Assembly: GCA_937138495.1 (NCBI GenBank)
Contig: CAKZPE010000066.1
Location: 19,964-83,963 of the forward strand
Length of the DNA stretch: 64,000 nucleotides
Source of the DNA: an uncultured Oceanospirillaceae bacterium
Lineage (GTDB): Bacteria > Pseudomonadota > Gammaproteobacteria > Pseudomonadales > Balneatricaceae
Reading direction: 5' to 3'
How positions within the stretch are numbered: position 1 is the stretch's first letter; the number at the start of each line of letters is the position of its first letter. Positions 22,201 through 37,200 of this stretch are shown piece by piece. The notes under the pieces were generated by a model. It had not been told where the DNA came from, searched no databases, and was given only the letters and a program-made list of their open reading frames with translations. A program made the position numbers and the translations under genes.

Positions 22201-25200
22201 GAGCAGGGGCTGCTTCTGGTCAGCATTGCAAATCCGCAGCGTCCGCTGGTTCTGAATAAACTGCAGACAGCAAATGTTGGCGGAAAGAATGTTGAATTGC
22301 ATGTATCCGATTTCAGTGTACAGGCTGAAAAATTACGTGTGGCAACCGGTGCCGGCATATTCAGTTTTGATCTGGCCCGTCCGGGGCTGCCTCAGCTTGG
22401 CTATACGCCTGCCAGTGCAGTTGTCAGCGGATATGAAGGATTGCTGGATGGTACCGTTGACGGCAGTCTGCTGATTGCCGAAGGAGGGGTTGCATTAGCG
22501 AATGCTGAGAATCCGGCAAGTATTGAGCTTCAGGGACGTTATCAGGCGAATGGTTTCCCGCTGCCAGGTAACACCCGGGCGGTACTGGGTGGCAGCGGTT
22601 TAGCCGTAACACTCAAAAGCCAGCACTGTGTGCCGGTTAACAGCAGTTCGAAGAAACCATTCGATGAGCACTATCTGAATATTTTTGATATCAGCGATGC
22701 AGACAATATGCTGGTGCTTGATGCTGCCAGAATTTCAGACTGTACACCGCAGCGGGAATTCCTCGATACGTACAGTAAAACCGGCACTGTAGGACCGCTG
22801 CTGTATACCGCTGATGGTTTAGCGGTTGCGACATCTGAAACAGGTGAGAATGGCTCATCTCTGTTACTGATAGATACCTTTACTCCGGATCTGGTTGAGT
22901 CCGTACCGGCGGCGGGTCAGCAGGGTGTAAGCCTGGATACCCGGATCGAACTGTACTTCAGTTATGCACTGCCAGTTCCTGAGAATGAATCTGCAGCGGC
23001 TTATCTGTCCCGTTATCTGGCGCTACTCTATGCCGATGGTCAGTCGGTACTGCAGGAAATACCTGTGACTGTCTCACTGGATGCAGATGATCCGCGCAGG
23101 GTATATCTGGATCCTCAAAGTCCTTTAACAGCTGACAGCCGTTATCAGATTACCCTCAAAGCAGAGCCGGGCAGTCGCCGTTCTGAAGGCCTGTTTGATT
23201 ACCGGATTGAATTCTTTACCGGCTCCGGAAACGGTGAGCAGCCGGTAATTGACCGGGTTGAACCGTCTGTCGTAGATATTCAGGGAGGGGCTGTCTCCGT
23301 CATTGCCAGCCATACATCTGTACCGGCATTCTTTATTGCCGGTAAGCCTGCAGCAGTTGTCTCTCAGGAAGATACCGGTGCAGACCAGACGCGGTTCGTA
23401 TTAACGGCACCGGAAAATCTGGCCGGTCCCGCAGCTGTGCAGCTGGTTGACAGTGACGGCCGTCAGGCAATTCGCTTTGGCGCGCTGCAATATATCGAAC
23501 CACTGGTTCTGGACGCGGTAACACCGGCCTTTGGCAGCATTAATGGCGGCACCCGTATTACGGTTACAGGCCGCGGTATCAGTCAGGGCAGCGGCGTCCC
23601 ACAGGTGCTGTTTAACCAGCAGCCTGCAAACACAGATCAGATTAAAGTCGTTGATGCCAATACCCTGGAAGTGACGGTTCCTCCCGGACAGCTTGGGCTG
23701 GCAGATATTGAAGTGCGGCTAAGCACAGGTCAGACCGACAGACTGTTTGAAGCATTTGATTACCAGCAGCCGGTGAAAGCGACGGTTACCACTGAGCAAA
23801 AAGACCGTTTCTATGACCTTGAAACCGACAGTACCGGTACCTATCTGATTGCTGCCGCCGGTAAGGGCGGAATACTGATATACAACATAGACTCCTCTAC
23901 CGTCATTGCGGATGATCAGGACGTTGTAAATGCCGATCAGTTACGGCAATTCATCGATCGTGACGGTGACGAAGTGGATGATCGTCTGATCAGCCGCATG
24001 GCACTTCCGGATGGCTATGTCGCCCTGGGCGTTGATGGTTATTTTGAACGCAATAATGACCGGATATTTGTCACCGGCGTGAAAATGAACGGTGATACAC
24101 CGGTTGATGCCCGGTTGTTCATTATCGCGGTGGACAGTGTTGATCTGACCCAGTGGACACTGGTAAGAAATCTGCCGTTGCAGCAGGCTTTGGCGAAAGG
24201 GCTGATTGCTGAAAATAACCAGGCCGTCATTGCAATGGGCGCTGGTGGTATTGGCTTTGTCGACAGCTACCTGCAAACCAAATCTTATTTATCTGACAGC
24301 TTCAGTCTTCCGGACAGTAAGCCTGCTCTGGATGTTGCCAGAGTAACTGCAGGTGTCAGCACGGCAGCGACTGTTTATGCCGTCGCCGGTGGTGAATATG
24401 ATGTGAACGCGAACCGGTTGACAGAAACCGAAGCTGTTGGCAGTGGTGGGTTCTATCTGCTGCAGCAAACGCTGGATACCGGTGTGCGTTTATTGTCACA
24501 GCTTGATATTCCGGCGAGCCGGGTAACTGTGGTGGATCAGTATGCGTACCTGTCAGCAGGTGATGCCGGGCTGGTGATTGTTGATCTGTCTGACCTGAAT
24601 CAGCCACAGATTATTTCCCGGGTTAATACCGGAAGCTATGTGTACGATGTTTCCGTCAACGGCAATACTGCTTACCTTGCTCTGGGAAGCACAGGCATTC
24701 TGGCGGTGGATGTTACCGACCCTGCTAATCCGGTGAGCCGTGGTGGCTTCGAAACCATTTCCGGAAACAGTGTGCAGACCCTCTGGGCAACAGCATACTC
24801 AGTGATTGGCGGCGGTATTGATGCACTTAATAAAGGCGTCATACAGGAAACGCCTGACCTGTTGCTTAAACTGCACAGCTATACGCCGGATAACGGTATT
24901 CTGGATGCGGATGCAAACGGTGATGTGCTGCTTCGGTTGCGGTTTAACAAAGCAATTGATTTAGCAGATACACAGAACAGTCAGTACTTCAGTGTGACAA
25001 ACTCCGCTGCTGAACAGATTCCGTTCACTTTGGAACTGACCAATAACGATGCACTGATTTCACTGTCGGCCCCTGAGCAGTTACTGGTTGGCGAACAGCT
25101 GACAGTTACTGTGGGTGCCGGACTGACGGCTTATAAACCGGTGATCAGTGGTGGCCAGCAGGTAAATCTGACACTGTATAGCCTCGAGTCGGATCAGCAA

Positions 25201-28200
25201 CTGCAATTTATCTATCGCGGAAGCCGCAACCGGGATCTGGAGATAGACTCAGTTGTACCACGCCGGGTTCAGACAGGCACAGAACAACAGATCAGTATAT
25301 CAGTACTGGGAGCACCGCTTGATCCGGCCCGTGTCCGGGTATTTGTCGGCGCGACCCTGTTAAATATCCAGAATATTGTCAGTAATGATGATGACGAGAG
25401 AGTGGCTGTTATCACTGCGACTTTACCGCCGATCAGCGAGCCGGGTCAGTACGATGCCCGTGTTGAAGTTGAACGTTCCGGAATCTGGCAGTCTGCCAGT
25501 CTGCAAGGTGCTGTACAGCTGGACCAGGCGATCGAACTGTGGTCAGTGTCTCCACAATGGGGACCGGTCAGCGGCGGTACTCTGGTCACGATTCGGGGTG
25601 CCGGTTTTGAACCGGGCAATACCGTTATCGATGGTCTGGAGCTGAAGATTGGCTCGCAGCCTGTGCGGCAGATTGAAGTGCTGTCGTCGAACCTGATTGA
25701 AATTATTACACCTGAAAATGTACCGGGTAAGCATAACCTCTATGCTCAGGACCGCTTTGGCAACAGTGCTGAACTCAGTGGTGACTCCGGATACGGGTAC
25801 GGTATCCGGCAGTTAAGCCGGATTACACCGGTACAGGTCGCGCCTGTGGACGTTCTGGTTGACCAGACGTCAGGCGTAGCAGCTGTCGCTACCGGTTATT
25901 TCCATGAAACCCGTGGTAAGCGCGTGGTCAACGGTTATACCGTTCCTGAAACATTCAAAGCAGCAAGCTTTGATGTACAGAACCCTACCGATCCGTTACT
26001 GGTTGGTGGTGAATCAAGTCTGCCTTCCGGACAGCAGGGGCTGGCACAGCTTGAACGCTGGGCTGAAGCCGCAGCGCTGCAAAGCAGGCAAGCCGAAAAT
26101 GATCTCCTGGGAACCGGTGTACCGCTGTCTGAAGCAGAACAAAAGAAAGTTGATGATGCGCAGGGTATTAATTTCCCATTATCTCTGGACTCACTGCGTT
26201 TAACAGAACAGCAAATTACTGAGCAGGGTGTTGTTAAGAAGCGCTTGTATGTTGCCACCGGTAATGGCGGTATTTCACAGCTTAATTTTGATGAGCAAAA
26301 TGGCTTACAGGCCATTAATGATATTACCTTCGGAGATCTGCAGGCGGTTGATCTGGTCGCCAGTGGTAACAGTGTTTATGCCTCACTGATTAATGGGCAG
26401 CTGCCAGAACAGATACCAAACGGAGCCTGTGCCAATGTTCCAACATCGGCTAACGGAGCCGGAATCGGGGCAGTTAACTATTTCGACCCACAGGATCCGG
26501 TGCTGCTGGAACAAAGCAGTAACTTGCCAGGCGGTCAGGATCTGTACCTCTCAGCAGGCTGGTTGTATAGCAGTGAATCGGCCGCGGCCCGTTACTGGAA
26601 GGTGTGTCAGGAAGCGCCAAAAGAATATACGGCAGAGCGCTTAACTGATGCCGGTGCCGGTTTGGTCGAAGCGGTCAACATTTTTGATCCGTTGCTCACC
26701 CGTCAGTTCAGTTTTGCAGAACATGTCTATGACAGCCTGGTATACGGTGACTACCTGATTGCTGCGGTGGGTAACAGCGGTGTTGAAATCGTTGAACTGA
26801 ACCGCCCGGAAATCCGAACCATTGTCAGTCTTGATCAGCAGTTACAGGCCGTTGCCGGTAAAGCTGTGCGTCTGCGCCTGTTTGGCAGCCTGTTATTTGT
26901 TGCCGCTGATAACGGCGGTCTGGTGGTACTGGACATTGCCAGCCCACTGACGCCGAAGGTTGTTTCGGCCGGTAATAATGAAACCATCCAGGGGCTGGAT
27001 TACTTTAAAGACCGGTTGATAACCGGTGGCGGTGCAAGCGGTCTGGGAACATTCCGTTTACCGGCAGCCATTGTCACTGGCAGCAGTGTGGCTGAAGGTG
27101 GTCTGCTGGCAACCGGTGCAGAACTGAATATTCGTTTCAATGAACCTGTAACCCTTGAATCCCTTGAGCGGGAAGCAGCGGTTAAGCTGACCCGTCTGGA
27201 TACCGGCGAACCGGTGGCTGTCAGCCTGCGGGCAGTGAATGCTGCTAACGGCGCAGCCGATAGCTTTGTTGCTGAATTTAACGCGACCCCACAAACCCGC
27301 TATGAGCTGACTGTTCAGCTGGCTGATAACCTGCGTGGTGGTGCCATGTGGGCACCGTTCCGCCTGACATTTACGCAGGCGGCTGAAGGTGCACTGCAAC
27401 CGTCAGTACAGAGCGTTGAAGGCGGCTTGTATCATCAGGGTGATCAGTCGGTTATCCGGATCATTGGTGAAGGCTTCCGGGACGACGCTGCTGTAGAGCT
27501 GTATCTGGATCAGTATCCGGTTCCGTATAACTTTATCAGTGAGACAGAACTGCAGATTCCGGCCGGTGCGCTGAACCTACTGCCACTGTCCGCCGGTCAG
27601 CACCATATCCGTGTGATTGATTCAGGCATGACCGGGCATTATCTGGGCGGTGTTATTAAAGCTGACTCACTGACCGACAGCCGCTTTAAAGTGGTACCGG
27701 ATACCGGTGATATTGCCGGTGGTAAGCTGATTACAATTACCGCTGACCGTGATGTGATCCTGCCGGGCAGCAAAGTATTACTGCGTTCCGCATCCGGTAA
27801 TGAAATTGAAAGCCTGACAACCGCAGAAGGGTTTGAGGTTGTGAACCTTCAGGACAATGTTGTCAGCCTGAATAGCTTTAACTTCATTCTGCCCGGTGTA
27901 CTGCAACCTGAGCGTTATAATCTATATCTTAAGATGGCCGGACAGGAAATACCGGTTGGCGAATTCTCTTACTCCCTTCCACAGGGCTTATCGATTGAGC
28001 TGCCTAATTATCCGCCACAGGTGATAGGTGCATCTGTAGTTCGTGATGAGCAAATGTTCATCGGGGTACGCAGTGGTGCTTCGCCAACGGTGAATAACCG
28101 CTTCCTGATGAATTCAGGACTGGAAATTTATGATATCAGCCTGTGGGATAACCCGGTTCGCCTGAGCCAGTTACCAACCGCTCACCCGGTAACGGGTATT

Positions 28201-31200
28201 GAACTGGTGGGCAATACCGCTTATCTGGCCGGTGGGGCCGACGGCCTGATTCTGGTTGATATTACCGATACCTCTAATCCGTTGCGTTTACGCAATCTGC
28301 CGGTCGCAGGATACCGGGCGACTGATGTCGCGTATCAGCAGGGCCGCAATATACTGGCGCTGTCGATGGCAGATCAGTTAGGCACCGGATTAATCAGCTT
28401 CTTTGATCTGGGCAGCGACAGCCTGTTCACTCCTGTGGGCTTTAATCCGATACACCTTGTTGAAGGTGAGCTGGAAGGTCAGCCGCTGGATGTTCAGTGG
28501 CTGGGGAACAGCCTGTTTGTATTGCTCAAGCGTGGAGACAGTCTGTTTATTGCAGAGTTTGATGACCTGCCGAACTCACAGAGCGTACAGCTACATGATG
28601 TACAGCGGGGTGGTGTGTCCGGGCTTAATGCCAGTATGCAGGTTCAGTACGGACAAATATCCGTGACCACCGATACGGAATACGTTGTTCTGCAAAAAGA
28701 CGCCCAGGCCGGTTATCAGCCGGTGTACTGGAGTGAGCTGAAACAGGCCGGTGCAGAGCTGAGCGCTAATGTCGGCAGCGTCTTTATCGCTGATGGTCGC
28801 GGAGTGGCTGATACCAGCAGTCCGGCCCTGGCTGTGACGTCTGTTCAGCCACCGTCAGGCAGTATTCTGGCGGCAGGAGAAACCGTCCGTGTACAGTTTA
28901 ATGATCTGATCAATACCGACGCAGCCGCACTGGCAGCAGGTATTCGTCTGGCTGACAGCAACGGTCAGCCGGTTGATACCGCTAATTACCAATTGGACGC
29001 TGCTAATACCCTGGCAGGTGCATACGTGGATGTAGTGCTGCAGCCTCAGTCCGGCCTGACTGGCTTTGAGTTACAGGTGGATCAGGTGCGTGCTCTGAAC
29101 GGTGTTGAACTCACTGTGCCACTGACCGCATCTTATCAGCTTGATGCCGGAAACCGTCCGGAGATAAGCCGGGTATACCGGGATACCGGCTCGGCTACCC
29201 GCAGCCATTATGTCCATGCTGATGGCAGTGAAGTGCTGATAATAGAAGGTCAGGGTTTCGGAACGGACAGCAATGCATTGCAACTGATGGTAGGCGAAAC
29301 CCGTGTCGCCACGTCAGCGATCAGCGAAATGACTGATCAGCGTATCGAATTTACCTTGCCGCAACTGTTCCTGGAACACAGCAGTAATGCACTGCCGGTC
29401 AGCATTCAGAGAGAGAATCTGACCGGAACGCTTAACGGGGCCATTCTGGTCGTACCTAAGCTGGCTGTACAGCTGATTAAACCAAAACAAGGGCCTCCGC
29501 AGGGCGGTAATCATGTCAGCATTTACGGTCAGGGTTTCAGTCAGGATACACAGGTTCGTTTCAACGGTGCATTAGCCGGTGATCTGAGTGTTATTTCGCA
29601 AAATGAAATCCGTGTTCGGGTACCGTCTGGTAACTTTGGTCTGGCTCAGGTCGAAGCAACCAATCTGCACTTTGAAAATGAAACTGCGGTATCGCCAGTC
29701 GATTATTTCTATGCCGGTAATCCAACTGGCAGTGTCGATCTGGACGCGGATAAACCAAGTCCTGTGGCTGCTATAACAGTTAAGGATCAGCTGATCTATG
29801 CCGTAACCGGTGGTCAGTACGACATCGTTGCTGAAGATGGCCGAATTGCGAAACGTTTACGCAGTAATGTGGCACGCCTGATTGCTGCCGATGTATCTGA
29901 TCCGGTTCGTCCGGTCATCATCGATAAGTCATTTGCTGATGACCTCAAGCCTTATCTGCTGGATGTGGCAGGTGGCTTGTCTCCGGCCGGATTTGTCGAC
30001 ATTGAAGCCGCAGGTAACGATCTGTTTGTTGCCGGTGGAAACCGTCTGTTCCACTTTGATACGACGCTGGCAACTGATCCGCTGCCTCTGGCGGACGTTG
30101 CTCTGTCCGGCACTGTCCGGGACATTGAAGTCGCTGACGACTTACTCTTCCTTTCCTATACCGGCGGAATCAGTATTTATCATATTACTGAAGACCGTCA
30201 GTTGCGGGAGCTGCGTACCATTAGCAGTGCAGACCTGTCCGGCTCGCCGGGATCTGTCTCGGTGGTTAACGGTGAACTGTGGATCGCAATGACCAACTCC
30301 CGCCGGGTGATGGCGGTTGAGTTGCTGTCTGGCCGTTATGAAACAGTACGAAACTTCACGACTCTGGACCTGTCCGGAAAACGGATAAAACCGCGTGATA
30401 TTCTGGTGAACGATGATCTGGTGCTGATTTCGACCGGCAGCAGTGCAACCGTGCAGGCATACAGCCTGACAGCAGACTCCGCAGAGCCGGTTGCAAGCCT
30501 CAATCTGGCCTACCTGGTGAGAAATGGCGACCTCTATGCCGGTCAGATGATACTCAAAGGACAGACCCTGTATGTCGCAGCGGGTCAGGGAGATCTGCAA
30601 CTCTTTGATCTGTCCGACTGGTTACAGGGACGCTTTAACACCGAAGTGCCGCTGCAGCATTACTTCAGTGCACTGGGTGACATTCAGGCAATTGCTTTCC
30701 ATCCACGGGCGATGTACGCCGGCAGTTCGTTCCCTTATCTGAACGGACAGGGTGTTCAAAATCCTCTGACGACAGAGCAAATCAGCGCCATCAGTCAGTT
30801 GGGTGGTCGCCTGAATACCATCGTGAATGACTTGCTGGTGGTTGTGGATCAGACCCCTGTACCGGAAGGCACGCTCAGCAGAAGTGATGATATTGCGGTG
30901 CAGTTTAATAAGATTCTGGACCATCAGCAGGTGACCGATAATGGTGAAGCACTGGTTGAGCTGTATAGCGGTTCGGTCAAGCTGGCCGTGTATGTGAGTC
31001 TGGAGACCAATAATCTTGGTTCCAAAGTGGTGGTTAGCCCTGTAGGAGCGCTTGAAGACGGTCAGCGCTACAGCCTGAAAATATCTTCTGCACTGCGTGA
31101 TATTGCCGGGGCGACACTGGCTGCGGATTACAGCTTCCGTTTCACCGCTGCAGATACTGAGATGCCAACAATCAGCCATATCGAACCTGCATATGGTAGC

Positions 31201-34200
31201 TGGCGTGGCGGAGACCGGGTGACTGTGTACGGACAGGGCCTGAATGCTCAGTCTCAGATCCGTCTGGGTGATCGCGCGGTTCCGGCTGAAAATATTGTCA
31301 GCCGTACAGAGTCAGAAATCAGCTTCCTGCTACCGGCACTGGAAACACCGCCGGCCACTAACCAGTTGTTAGCGGTGCAGATTGCCAACGGAGCACTTAA
31401 TACCACTGAACTGGCGGCTTTCACTTACATTACCGACCCGGTTATTGAAGCTATTGGTAGCTACCTGCCGGTACAGGATCAGTTTGATCCTGCACAGCAG
31501 ATCTTTGCCTTTAATACCCCTCAGTACGCTGCCATTAAGGGGCAGGGGCTGAGCCCGGCAACCCGGATACTGATTAACGGAAAACCAGCAACTGATGTCA
31601 GCCTGCGCAGCCCTGAGCTGGTGAGCTTCCGGATTCCGGATAATACGCTGGGTAAGCTGGATATAGGGGTTACGAACCTGATTTCGGCAGCTGATCAGGT
31701 GAATGATCAGCGTCTGCAAATCGAGCTGGATTCAGCACGTCAGCTGACCGGTATACAACAGACTGTTCGACACAATAACATCCTGCTGACTCTGGATAGC
31801 ACCGGAGGCTGGAGTATTTCCGCAACTCAGGATGGTCCGGTACCGAAGCGCTTGTCCAAGGGTAGCGAGAGTGCCCGTGTTACAGCAGCGGCACTGAATG
31901 ATAATTATATGGTGCTGGTCACCCAGTCTCAGGGTTATCAGATGGCTGTGTATGACATCTCTAACCTGTACGCGCCTGAAGAAGTGAATCGTTTCAGCAA
32001 CCCGCAGCGTATCAGGATTGACCAGCTGCACCTTACTGAACAGCAGATCTTTGCCCGCAATAATGGCAACCTGTTGTCAGCACACGTACTCGGTTCGGAG
32101 ATTGCCGTCTACCCGCTGGACGAAACCTATCTGGATATACAGGCAGACAGTGAAGGCGTTTACCTGTTAAGTGATTATCAGTTGAAGTATCGCCATTACA
32201 GTAATCTGACTGCTGACGTGGCTGTCTATGATCACCTTGTGGCATCGGCTCAACAGCTGGTAATGGATGGTCAGCGTCTGATGATCCGTTCCGGCAGTGA
32301 ACTGGAAATGATCAGCGCCTTTAACCTGCGTAATGGCGGTGAGCCGCTGATCGGTAAGTTACAGTTGCCACAAAAGGCGGCACGACTGAATGGTGAGTTG
32401 TTAGCGGTGTATAACAGCGCCAGTGGACAGTTGGAAGTGTATGACCTGAATCTGTCTGGTCAGGATATCCAGCCACATCATCTCAGTGCAGTGGCAACCA
32501 CCGGTATGCCGGATCTGGAACGGGGCGCTTTCCGCGGTAATCTGCTGGAATGGCAGATCGGTGAGGAATATCACAACGCAGTGATGCCGTTCAACAACCT
32601 CTGGGCATTACAGCCTCAGAAGCTGGCGGCACAGCAGGATGATATCTGGTTCAGCACGGCAGGAAAGCCTGAAAACTGGCAAAACGTCGTGATCGAGGTA
32701 ACGTCACAGTCAGATAATTCAGTCATCCCGGGCTTCACTCAGCAACTGGGTGATCAGCAGCGCTTCAGCATTCTGGGGCAGAACTACACGCTGGATGAGG
32801 TGTATAGGCCACAACTGGCAAACAATCCGGTCGAATCTATCGATGGCGCCAGTGTACAGGTTGATCTGCCATGGCAAATGAGTACCGAAAAACTCTTTGG
32901 CCTGACACCGCTGCGGATCCTGAGCGTGTCTCCGTCCAGCACCATTACCGGGCGGCCGACCACCTTTACAGTATCCGGTCAGCTATTGCAGTTTGCGGAA
33001 CAGATAACTCTGGCCGGCCAGCAGTTTGGCCCGACAGACTTTACGGTGAATGAAGCCGGAACCCGTCTGACCCTGACAGCAACCCTGCCGGATGCCGGTC
33101 TGGAAGCCATTACTGCCAGCCAGCAACAGGCTGCGCAGCAGGCGCTGTTGCCTGCAGCAGTACTGGTAACCGAAGCCATCGCTGTCACTGACGTGACCAC
33201 CGATAATGTTAAAGGTGGTAATAAAGCGCTGAGCGACAGTGGCGGTAACCGGATTGAAATCTCCGGTAAGGGCCTGGAAGGTGACTTACGGGTGTATCTG
33301 ATTCCACAGGGCGACGGTGTTGTGCCTTCATCGGCCAATCAGCAGTCTTACATCCGTACACCGCAGGGCATTGCGATCAGTGCCAGCCCGCGCACCATTG
33401 TGGGTAAGCAGTATCAGGTAGTGATTATCCGTGAAGCAACCAGTGAAACGGTATTTGTCAGCACAGATCAGCTACTGATTTCTGTGGATGATACCCGGCC
33501 GCAACAAGCAGGCAGCATTGTTAATCCTGATTACATGACAGCTCTGCAGATAGGTTTTGACGAAGCGGTCACTGCATCCGGTTTCACTGTGGTTAAACAC
33601 TTTAAAGACTACAGTGGCAGCGACGATGAAGATGTATCTGCCCGGTTTGAACTGGTGAATACGGCTGAGAACCGTCTGGCGCTGCGTCTGCGTGCCGGTG
33701 CCCAGCTGGATCACAATGCCGAATACACCTATACCCTGAGCGGTATACAGGATCTGGCCGGCAACCTGGCACTGGATAATCCGGTATCCGGCGGTGTGTA
33801 TATCACCGGCTTCCTGGCAAGGGATACGCTGGCGCCACGTAATCTGCGCTTACAGCGAGTCACTGATCAGGCACCGGTTAATCAGGCAATGTTGCTGACC
33901 CGTGGCCGGGAATATCAGTTTGAGGTTATTGCTGAAGATAACTATGCCGGTACCGATAACCTGCGCTATGAACACCGGGTATCAACCGCATTTGAAGCAC
34001 CGCAAACGGACTGGCTGGGTTTCCCTAACCGTAAAGTCACCAAACCGATGCTGGCTGATTATGAGTATTATCAGTTTAAGGTTCGGGTTACCGACAGTGC
34101 CGGTTACGCTCTTGAAGAAGATTTCCGTGCGTCTCTGCGTGATCCTGAGATTAATCTGCAGGCGTTCGTCACGAATCCGTCAGAACCGGAAGAATCGGTC

Positions 34201-37200
34201 CGTGCGGAACTGATGTTTGATCTGAGTGGCGATGTAGACATGGTTTCTGCAGCGCGGATTCACGTTGCTGAAATTCAGAACGGCAAAGCCGTGGATGTTT
34301 CGGATAACTACGATACTCAGTCAGGACAGGTGACTGCATCCTTCCTGAATCCGAAGATCAAAGATCTGCTGCCGCCAGGCTCTGCTGTGACCGAAGTGCA
34401 GATGCATACACAGCTTCAGGTAGAGTTTGGCTTTGGTTACAGCAAAGTCTTCGATCAGACCTATACCCTGCATCTGGACCGAACACCGCCGGAATTAAGC
34501 ATTGTGTCACCGCAAAGTGGCGACTTTATCCCATTGGGTGAGCGGACCGACGTGCTGATTCAGTCTTTCGATAAGTATGGTATCGACCGGGTTGAAATCA
34601 GTATGAATGGCGGGGCATTTACCCCGTTAGCAGATCCGAATAAGTTCAGCTTCACGCCGACAGAAGCGGATCTTGCCGGTGTCACTCTGGTGGCCCGGGC
34701 GTATGATCCGAACGCAAACGTCAGTGCGGATGCGCAGGTCACGCTGTACCCGTACGACGCTGAAGCCGGTGCTCCGAAAGTTGACATTATCAGCCCTGAA
34801 AACGGTGCCAGCTTCCACGAAGGTGAAACCGTCCGCTTTGAAGTATTGCTGCGTAATGTAACCGATGCAGAACTGTTCCTGGATGTGGGCGGGGTTGAAG
34901 CACCAGCGGATACCGCTGTTCAGATCAGCCGCAGTGTTGACGGACCGGAACGGCAGTTTGTGACGGCAGTGATGCCTGAAGTTGAGCAGGATATTGTTGT
35001 ACTTGCCCGGATTCAGAAAGCAACGCTGAAAGGCTACAAGTTCCTGAATGCCATTGATGATAATGGCATTGAGCATGAAGCTGATGTGCAGCTACAGCCG
35101 GAAAACCGCATACTGACCGGTACCCGTCTGCAGCTGAAGGGGGCTGTTCCTGAAGGCATGGATGATTTCTCTGATGACTCTGTCATCGAAGTCTCCGATC
35201 CGGCAGACACCCTTAACCCGCTGAGTCTGCCAATGCTGACAGACCAGTCTCTGGAAGTGAACAGCCAGGGCAGCAGCCTGACAGTTGAGACCCATCTGAA
35301 GGACCGTTCACAGCATACCCGCAGTGATACCCGCAGCATCACTAAACTGGCGTACCTGACAGATCAGCCAGCAAGCATTGTGCTGGACTCACTGGCCCAG
35401 GATGAAGAGATCACAACACTGCTACCGGTCAGCCAGGATGGCGCCGACTGGGTGGCTGCGGTTAACCGGCGTGGCGGAGGATACCGGATTCTGAACGGTG
35501 ACAGTGAACTGATCAGCGCACCGGCCGGAAAAGTAACGGCTATGGTATTCAGCGGCAGTAAGCTGATTGCAGAAGTTAGCCGCAACGGCGGCTATGAGCT
35601 GCAGGTTGCCTCTCTGCTGGACGGACAATTTATTGCCGGCTTCAGCGGCGCAGTTCAGGGGCGTCTGGTAGGCGCCAGCGGTAATACGGTCTGGTTACGT
35701 CATGGTAATCAGTTCAACGTCGTACTGATCAGCGGTGATCAACTGGTTGAATCAGCAGGCCGCACCCCGGCCGAAACCGTTCTGGCGACTCAGATAGACG
35801 GTCAGTCCCTGATGTTGCTGACCGAAGCAGGCTTATACCGGTATCAGTTAAATGTGACTGACGTGCCACGGGTTGAGCAGACACTGTTTACTGACCTTCC
35901 TGACATGCAGGGCTTTAGCCTGGTGGCAGAGCAACTGATGGTCTGGAACCGTAACAGCCTGTTCAGTTATGAACTTCAGGCTGATGGATCGCTGGTATTC
36001 CCGGCTGATAATCAGCGTCTGCTGGAAGGCCGTATTGAAGAAGCCGTCAGTGATGGCAAATTACTCTGGATCAGACTGCAAAAAACTGACCTGACCTATA
36101 TCTGGCAGGCTTACGATCAGCTTGAACTGGTCGGTAATCTGGCCGGTGATCAGCGTCTGTTCTTTGCACCGCAGGCGATGTACAGCCTGGCAGCAAACAA
36201 TGCCGGAACAATTTCGGAACGCCAGATCCTCAGCGGTCAGCCGGTGACAATAACTGATGTTCAGGTCACCCCGCAGACTACCGGTGTCCTGCTGGATGTA
36301 ACATTCAGCCAGCCGTTGTTCGGTACATCAGAGCTGTATCTGCGTTCGGCCAGCGGCAGAATGCCACAGAACCGTCTGGCGGAGCAGCAGTTGTTTGTCC
36401 GCTGGGCGGATCTGAACAATGTGAATCCTGAAGTGGTTCTGCAGACCCATGCGGGTACCGTTAGCCAGTCTGTAACGCTGACCAATACCCAGAATGCCAC
36501 CGTGGATACCTTAATTCCGGCAGACCAGTCTGTGATGGCTGCTGGTGCACGGGTACCGGTGATCAGCCGTCTGGCGGCTGCTGCCCGGGTAGAACAGCAA
36601 AGTATTGATCAGGCCGGTGCTGAAGCGCCGCTGATCAGCGACAGCCGTGGCATTGCTTTCCGCTGGTTACAACTGCCTGCAGAAGGCAATGCTGAATTCA
36701 GCCACCGGGTGAATAATGCTGAACAGTCCGTAAACAGCCTGCCGGTGGCAGATATCTCTGCGCCAGACAGCAGCCTGATCATTCTCGGCCCGCAGAACAA
36801 CAGCAGTTATCAGGAAGGCGATGAACTCAGCGTATCTTTCAATACGGCGAATCAGGCCGGTGCTGAATTCAGATATGCCGAAGTCAGCTTGCTGGACTTC
36901 AACGGTCAGTTGGTCAGCCGGGTACTCAGTGCGCAGCAACAGGGTAGCCTGACCTTACGGTTGCCAACTCTGCAACAGCAGGACAACTATACCGTGCGGG
37001 TACGGGGATATTACGGAACCGATTACCGCTACGTGAGTGCGCAGACCGGTATCCGGGTGTTCCCGAAACTGCAGTTGCCGGCTCCGGTACTGAGCGGAAT
37101 TGCAAACACTGCACTGGCCGGCAGTCAGGTAACTTATGACCTGCAGGCAACAGATCTGCAGAGCTATCAGTCCCGCCTGACCGTTACCGATCAGAATGGC

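Noticed and set aside
30622..31179. Long antisense frames within the giant gene, for example this one and 41593-42132
   Set aside because: Their composition reflects the sense frame, they have no start context, and they interrupt a continuous domain series.
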